10,732 bases of DNA from Prosthecobacter sp. (GTDB taxonomy: Bacteria; Verrucomicrobiota; Verrucomicrobiia; Verrucomicrobiales; Verrucomicrobiaceae). This document shows, one piece after another, positions 8,801-10,732 of the stretch (position 1 is the first letter of the stretch; every line of letters starts with the position of its first letter). Both the position numbers and the translations under genes were made by a program. The notes beneath the pieces were generated by a model. It had not been told where the DNA came from. It ran no database searches and was given only the letters and a program-made list of their open reading frames with translations. The stretch is from the NCBI GenBank assembly GCA_020216965.1, contig JAIWOJ010000025.1:1-10732 (forward strand), written 5' to 3'.

Positions 8801-10732
8801 CAGGTGCAGTGGGAGAGGCGGTGACCGTAAATTCTGAGGCATGGGTGCCTTCCACCGTGATCTCCAACCCCGTGAGCGGCGCGGTGCCCGTGTTTCTGAG
8901 GGTGAAGGCTAGGCTGCTTGCCGCAGTTAGCGTCCGGTAGCCAAAATCCACCGTCGAGGTGCCATCGACCAACCCCGTGCCTTGAGGCTGCTCGATCGCG
9001 ATCTCTGGAGCCGGGATGAACCCTGTGCCCGTCAGGGCAATCTCAAAAGGATTCTCATCAGCGTCATTGCTGGCGATGCTCAGCGTGGCCGTTTTTGCCC
9101 CTGGCCCCGTGGGGGAAAAGCGCACGGTGAAGCTCGTGCTGCCGATGGGAGCCAGCGTACCAGTCGGTTGCTGAATGACCATGAAATCAGCCGCATCCGC
9201 ACCGCTGATCGTCACGGCCAGCCCCGTCAGGTCCAGCACGCCCACATTGCGAATGGTGAACGCACGATTCATCAAAGAGAGCACTGCGACATTACCAAAA
9301 TCCACGCTGGATTCCGCATCACTCAGCTCCGTGCCCACCGGATGCTCCACAGCGATCTCCGCCTCGGTGTAAGTCCTCTGGCTATGGATGATGAGCTGGG
9401 GAAGGCTGCCAGCGCTGCCCGTAAAGCCAAAGACCGCTTCATCGCGCGGCAGCCCACTCAGGGAAGAAAGGCTGCCCCCCAGCGCCACCGTCGTGCCTGC
9501 CTGACTCCGAAGTAGGGAGAGGAAACTATCATTCAGGGGGATGGTGATGTAGGTGCCACCATCCCCAGCAGTGATGTGATGTGGGCCACCATAGAGCGTG
9601 CCATCTGCAAGGTCCGCAAAGGCCGCTGTGCCCCCCTGTCCTCCAGTCAGGGTGGCGATGGCCGTCGTCACCTGCCGCAGGTCAAAGGTTTCTGATGCAT
9701 CCGTGCTCAGATACCCATTGGAAGGAAGCCACAAGCGAACCGATGCTGAGACGATGTTTTCTTCAGCAGCGATCAAGGGCAGGTTAAACACAAAGAAAGA
9801 CCGGTACTCAATGCCGGGTGGTGTGTAGTTTGAAAAGCCAGTCAGGTAATTTGGGTTGCTGGGGGTATGGGCTCCAGAGGCAGAGTACCAGCCACAATCT
9901 TCCACATTCAGCGTCCGCACCACGGGCGGGGAGGAGGTGCCGGTGCCGCTCAGCGCCACATCAAAGGGGTTTTCATCCGCGTCATTGCTGCTGAGCGCTA
10001 GCGCCGCCGTCCTCAGGCCAAAGGCTGAGGGCGTAAAGCGCACGGTAAAGCTGGTGCTGCTACCCACGGCGATACTCGGCGCAGGTGCACTGGTGAGGGT
10101 GAAATCGCTGGCATGAGCACCGCTGAAAGACACCGCCAGGCCGCTCAGAGTCGCATTCCCAGTATTGCGCACGGTGTACGTCCTCGTCGTCTGGGTTGTG
10201 AGCATCACACCGCCAAAGTCCGTCGTGGCACCATCCTCCAAGCTGCGGCCCACCGGCTCCTCTACCACGATTTCCGGCATGGGCGGCACCCCGGTACCTG
10301 AGAGCGGAATGTCAAAGGGGTGCTCATCCGCGTCATTGCTGGAGAGTCGCAGCACGGCCGCGTGGGTGCCAAGATTTGAGGGGCTAAAGCGCACGCTAAA
10401 AGAGGTGCTCTCCCCGTTTTTTAGCACTGCCGTCGGGTTCGTCAGAAGGGTGAAATTGGCCGCACCACCGCCCTCGATCCGTGGGGCGATGCCCATCAGG
10501 TCCGCGCCCCCGAGATTGCGCACGGTGAAAATGCGCGTGGCACTCTCCCCCGTCGCCACATCCCCCCAGGAGACTCCCGGTCCTCCATCGACCAAGCTCG
10601 TGCCTGCTGGCTGCTCCACCACGATCTCGGGCTCGGTGGGCCCTGAGGTCATGTGCAGCGTGATCAGACCCTGTGCCGTGCCCCGGCCATCCACGGCGAT
10701 GGCGTAGGCCGTGCCCGCGCTGCATGGGAAGG
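2895..10732 (-). CDS. Giant multidomain anchor-D repeat protein, 5' end cut off
   Basis: At least 2611 residues of a probably secreted or surface protein; function unknown. The frame is open to the window edge. Beyond the first GTG (10694, residue 1 here) it continues with AGTAYAIAVDGRG, resembling the end of a PPC/lectin-like domain, so that GTG is not the start. Domains in order: anchor-D repeats D1 (22-138) and D2 (140-256); a PEP-CTERM-associated-like beta-sandwich S (257-440); D3 (445-562), D4 (564-680); module P1 (682-934); putative-Ig He_PIG (935-1019); D5 (1021-1139); an alpha/beta amidotransferase-like block (1140-1339); D6 (1340-1456); module P2 (1458-1712); D7 (1713-1830), D8 (1831-1948); two Ig-like domains (1949-2038, 2041-2127) lacking the usual cysteine pair; a second He_PIG (2128-2218); and a C-terminal region (2219-2599). 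Each D repeat carries a variant of VDFG, FTVRN-G, RFSP and SNDADENPF. It ends LSGQVLLE with no PEP-CTERM, LPXTG or membrane helix. Signal peptide and promoter are off-window. Confidence 0.93.
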   Translation of the reverse strand, partial: FPCSAGTAYAIAVDGRGTAQGLITLHMTSGPTEPEIVVEQPAGTSLVDGGPGVSWGDVATGESATRIFTVRNLGGADLMGIAPRIEGGGAANFTLLTNPTAVLKNGESTSFSVRFSPSNLGTHAAVLRLSSNDADEHPFDIPLSGTGVPPMPEIVVEEPVGRSLEDGATTDFGGVMLTTQTTRTYTVRNTGNATLSGLAVSFSGAHASDFTLTSAPAPSIAVGSSTSFTVRFTPSAFGLRTAALALSSNDADENPFDVALSGTGTSSPPVVRTLNVEDCGWYSASGAHTPSNPNYLTGFSNYTPPGIEYRSFFVFNLPLIAAEENIVSASVRLWLPSNGYLSTDASETFDLRQVTTAIATLTGGQGGTAAFADLADGTLYGGPHHITAGDGGTYITIPLNDSFLSLLRSQAGTTVALGGSLSSLSGLPRDEAVFGFTGSAGSLPQLIIHSQRTYTEAEIAVEHPVGTELSDAESSVDFGNVAVLSLMNRAFTIRNVGVLDLTGLAVTISGADAADFMVIQQPTGTLAPIGSTSFTVRFSPTGPGAKTATLSIASNDADENPFEIALTGTGFIPAPEIAIEQPQGTGLVDGTSTVDFGYRTLTAASSLAFTLRNTGTAPLTGLEITVEGTHASEFTVTASPTAPVAPGGSTSFTVRFAPAELGQRTAVLRLASNDEDENPFDINLTGHGFSMPAGLDFKILSLSNSNAAVVDHNSLTGDDRGGIAVTTDRVFVTGDTATSRHALDLTGGASIGRVSDGLCSEIGSGMAYVLAHNGVEVSGGGRTVSQLIQLNPQTGALTDTIIPLSTTFTTGYNSGVFSGNGRVVIHTGTRVYDILIPSGVVVDLGPMSSPSWYSSENWAVWGVAEFFDGNLYLAYRSLSGNSIVRARVPDGQTQIISSFSNLSDLANWTVSTQTGRWYFHHEYGSQFGGTAETLGYADATFEMGPPTLPPDITSPLTASVDVGMTFNYQIRASRSPTSYQATGLPTGLTVNTTTGVISGVVATAGTYPITISATNVIGTTSATLTLTVRVSLAEIAVEHPLGVNLTHAVSSVDFGPVLQSNSVTKTFYIRNLGTASLTSIAVGFTGSHAADWSLVTVPLSTLAPGASTTFTARFSPTVVGNRTATLRITSSDADENPFNVPLTGRGVAPAGTAALFASSYHVDTALSGEMESTRSALASAGYAVTLFTGITAADWNLAFSSQIVVIPELERAALVLDPAAIAAINTHLSAGRGLIIMGDSGINDSSFLNLLRGWALTSGATINAPFLSRVPGVPGFPNSPEQLQVANATYSIATASLPAEAVALYQSGANTAVFMHGRVGFMAYDWFEGVQTGWVTVLADLIAELTVAVDGPEIVVLQPGGGNVTDGDSLPVGQSALGAGITRAFTIRNVGNQPLTGISASLHGVNAADFLLLTAPAETVQPGESTSLSLRFTPMATGTRTAALRITSNDADENPFDSTLYGHGYHAPASRYFKILSLGTTNASVVDHHALTGDDRGGIATTLDSVFVTGDTGTSRHNLDLGSGVAIGRGWDGLCCDIGTGTAYVLGHNGAEFGGGGRVVSQLIQIDPVTGALTDSIITLSSPIVTFYQSGIFSGNGRVVIFTGSQVYDILLPTGEVRNLGTMFTPAWRGSESWAVWGVAEFFGDRLYLAYRAESGPAIVRCRVPDGQVQVIANFTNLSDMASWTVSPHRGRWYFHHEFTSQFGGTQETLGFADARFDMGPPPQPEIEVLGPGNAPIADGTGTLNFGSSQVVGTTVERTLTVRNGGTGILSLIGPPVIDGAHAAEFEVSALATEQLLPGASTTLTVRFTPTSSSMRTAALHLVNSDSNENPYDVRLTGTAMGGEIAVEQPAGTALLAGSSVVDFGPVLASTQVSRSFTLKNLGTTTLGDISVSIQGADADHFTISMAPPVTIPPRGSGTMVVVFHAPEVRSYQATLSIGSDDFDENPFEINLTGSGVNVLAPAMIGHPVSQIVALGQPVTFSALVSSPLPLSLQWQRVAGASYASIPGARAASYTLPSVRLTDAAKLYRLRASNRAGSVDSTAAALTVVDRATRRQNVAEGTRATFTASAATTAGTALSYQWLKDGGALPADARFQIGPAERLVIQPVRAEDAGTYTCVVSGPGGSLPSGANVLTVFASAPVISPNPLVMRAGIVGGSYREPIPLHPEHGRATTFTATGLPPGLKLDAATGEIYGVPTQARQTPPYTLQLTAQNTAGTARATATLIVHPLPEGVAGDYVGILERGAESDGLGGRIDLKITPGGLCTGRVALGRRVLSLTPGSISTTLGSADVTGSLVLNRAPQPPLQVSFVINTSTGRISVGSIGSSAFTAWKKGWIPGYLSHQYDGRYTFTLGLPSPLVGLEAIPQGTGFGSFQVPQRLDGIHITGKTADGDGFTSSSFLGPDGDLALFDDLPSRGSLLGILTIIPGTEPGFDDNVLTGTPTWSRPANAAVNVSTYRAGFSAISMVLEGGSYLPPASGTLLLGKSLPPQPDNASLSFLGGGIGGPPSRVDRTVSLVPGAQVIIPATSTFPASLTITTATGIFTGGFTLLDVHPVTPHVAPIRRTVTFQGVISGQGSEQRGRGFFLLQQLPRPVYPQPAVLPVLSGQVLLE
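4851..5558 (-). repeat. Anchor-D repeats D7-D8 (tandem pair, diverged)
   Basis: Last pair, with motifs 116 codons apart. D7 is the most diverged (SDSNENPYD instead of SNDADENPFD; NFG instead of DFG). D8 has SDDFDENPFE and VVFHAP instead of VRFSP. Two Ig-like domains follow. Confidence 0.8.
5559..6323 (-). repeat. Module P2, second copy of the 250-residue duplicated domain
   Basis: Residues 1458-1712 of the giant protein, matching the copy at 7893-8651 without gaps. Conserved blocks include TGDDRGGIA, VFVTGDT, GGGR-VSQLIQ, FSGNGRVVI, WAVWGVAEFF, LYLAYR, RVPDGQ and WYFHHE. It differs from P1 in having CC in DGLCCD, where P1 has CS, and one extra Cys in VRCRVPDG. It is followed directly by an anchor-D repeat rather than by a putative-Ig domain. 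Confidence 0.85.
6327..6677 (-). repeat. Anchor-D repeat D6 (single)
   Basis: Single unit after the amidotransferase-like block and directly before module P2. The usual VDFG strand is degenerate (VGQSAL), while FTIRNVGNQPLTG, RFTPMATGTRTAALRI and SNDADENPFD are conserved. It ends LYGHG, matching the GHG variant of D4. Confidence 0.82.
7278..7634 (-). repeat. Anchor-D repeat D5 (single)
   Basis: Single unit between the first He_PIG domain and the amidotransferase-like block. It begins AEIAVEHPLG, has VDFGPV, RFSPTVVGNRTATLRI and SSDADENPF, and ends LTGRG. It keeps all family landmarks. Confidence 0.85.
7893..8651 (-). repeat. Module P1, first copy of a 250-residue duplicated domain
   Basis: Residues 682-934 of the giant protein. 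It starts at FKILSL and ends at MGPP, with landmarks LTGDDRGGIA, VFVTGDT, AYVLAHNG, FSGNGRVVI, WAVWGVAEFF, RVPDGQ and GRWYFHHE. It aligns to the copy at 5559-6323 with a constant offset of 776 codons (2328 bp) and no gap over 250 residues; a hand count gives 173 of 250 identical. Recurrent short beta-like strands with VF/VTG, VY and LYLAYR suggest a beta-propeller-like fold, but that is a guess; I do not recognise the family. It is followed directly by a putative-Ig domain. Confidence 0.85.
8655..9362 (-). repeat. Anchor-D repeats D3-D4 (tandem pair)
   Basis: Second tandem pair, following the beta-sandwich module S. The ENPF motifs are 118 codons apart. D3 ends in LTGTG as usual; D4 ends in LTGHG immediately before module P1. 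The same GHG variant occurs in D6 before module P2, which hints that the end of the repeat was copied together with the P module. Confidence 0.85.
9927..10631 (-). repeat. Anchor-D repeats D1-D2 (tandem pair)
   Basis: Two consecutive units inside the giant gene, each about 117 codons; their SNDADENPF/SNDADEHPF motifs lie exactly 117 codons (351 bp) apart. Each is the roughly 110-residue immunoglobulin-like 'choice-of-anchor D' (ASH/HYDIN-like) fold, usually a passive spacer or protein-binding domain. D1 has WGD where the others have FG, and EHPF where the others have ENPF. Confidence 0.85.

Noticed and set aside
6355..9515. Several long plus-strand frames sharing a SKGFSSASLL-like motif (for example 6355, 7276, 8518, 9856), which look like a protein family
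   Set aside because: The shared motif is created by the anchor-D repeats read on the opposite strand at equivalent positions; the frames stop irregularly and have no Shine-Dalgarno sequence.
4887..10340. Acidic motif SNDADENPFD considered as a calcium-binding loop
   Set aside because: It recurs as a standard landmark of anchor-D repeats, and the spacing does not fit DxDxDG EF-hand or thrombospondin type 3 loops.
4851..10631. Regular spacing of a conserved ~30-base block taken as a CRISPR-like or satellite array
   Set aside because: The block lies in frame in a single long coding region, is imperfect, and is spaced about 350 bp or more; it encodes the protein repeat motif.
10165..10707. Plus-strand frame of 180 codons opposite the giant gene
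   Set aside because: It is antisense to D1/D2. Its SKGCSSASLLES stretch is the reverse reading of the repeated SNDADENPFD codons, and it has no independent start signal.

Overview
The window looks like chromosomal DNA of a GC-rich member of the Verrucomicrobiota, probably a Prosthecobacter/Verrucomicrobium-like bacterium. This is inferred from the very large secreted-type protein built of 'choice-of-anchor D' (ASH/HYDIN-like) repeats, Ig-like domains and a C-terminal domain style I associate with that phylum. No marker gene fixes the genus.

Layout, left to right: a tRNA-Leu(UAG) gene on the minus strand (1-85); a CPBP-family intramembrane protease on the minus strand (135-1088); a divergently oriented small charged protein that I do not recognise (1122-1403, plus); a TolC/OprM-type outer-membrane efflux lipoprotein (1430-2878, plus); and a giant modular protein on the minus strand that fills the rest of the window (2895 to the right edge). 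The giant gene is cut at its 5' end, because its frame stays open past the first possible GTG to the last base. Coding density is very high: no gene-free stretch reaches 50 bases, and all signals must sit in gaps of 16-49 bp or inside neighbouring genes.

The two plus-strand genes are 26 bp apart and could be one transcript. A hairpin in that gap pairs with the only Shine-Dalgarno-like sequence of the efflux gene. The efflux gene and the giant gene converge with 16 bp between their stop codons.

The most interesting object is the giant protein (at least 2611 residues in view). It has eight anchor-D repeats, in tandem pairs or singly, with several unrelated modules set between them: a PEP-CTERM-associated-like beta-sandwich, a roughly 250-residue module present twice at about 69% identity without a gap, a class-I-amidotransferase-like alpha/beta block with no cysteine, two putative-Ig (He_PIG) domains and two Ig-like domains. 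It ends in a 380-residue domain with no visible membrane anchor or sorting signal. It is most likely an extracellular or cell-surface protein; its function cannot be told from sequence. I see no CRISPR, transposon, phage or defence system in the window.
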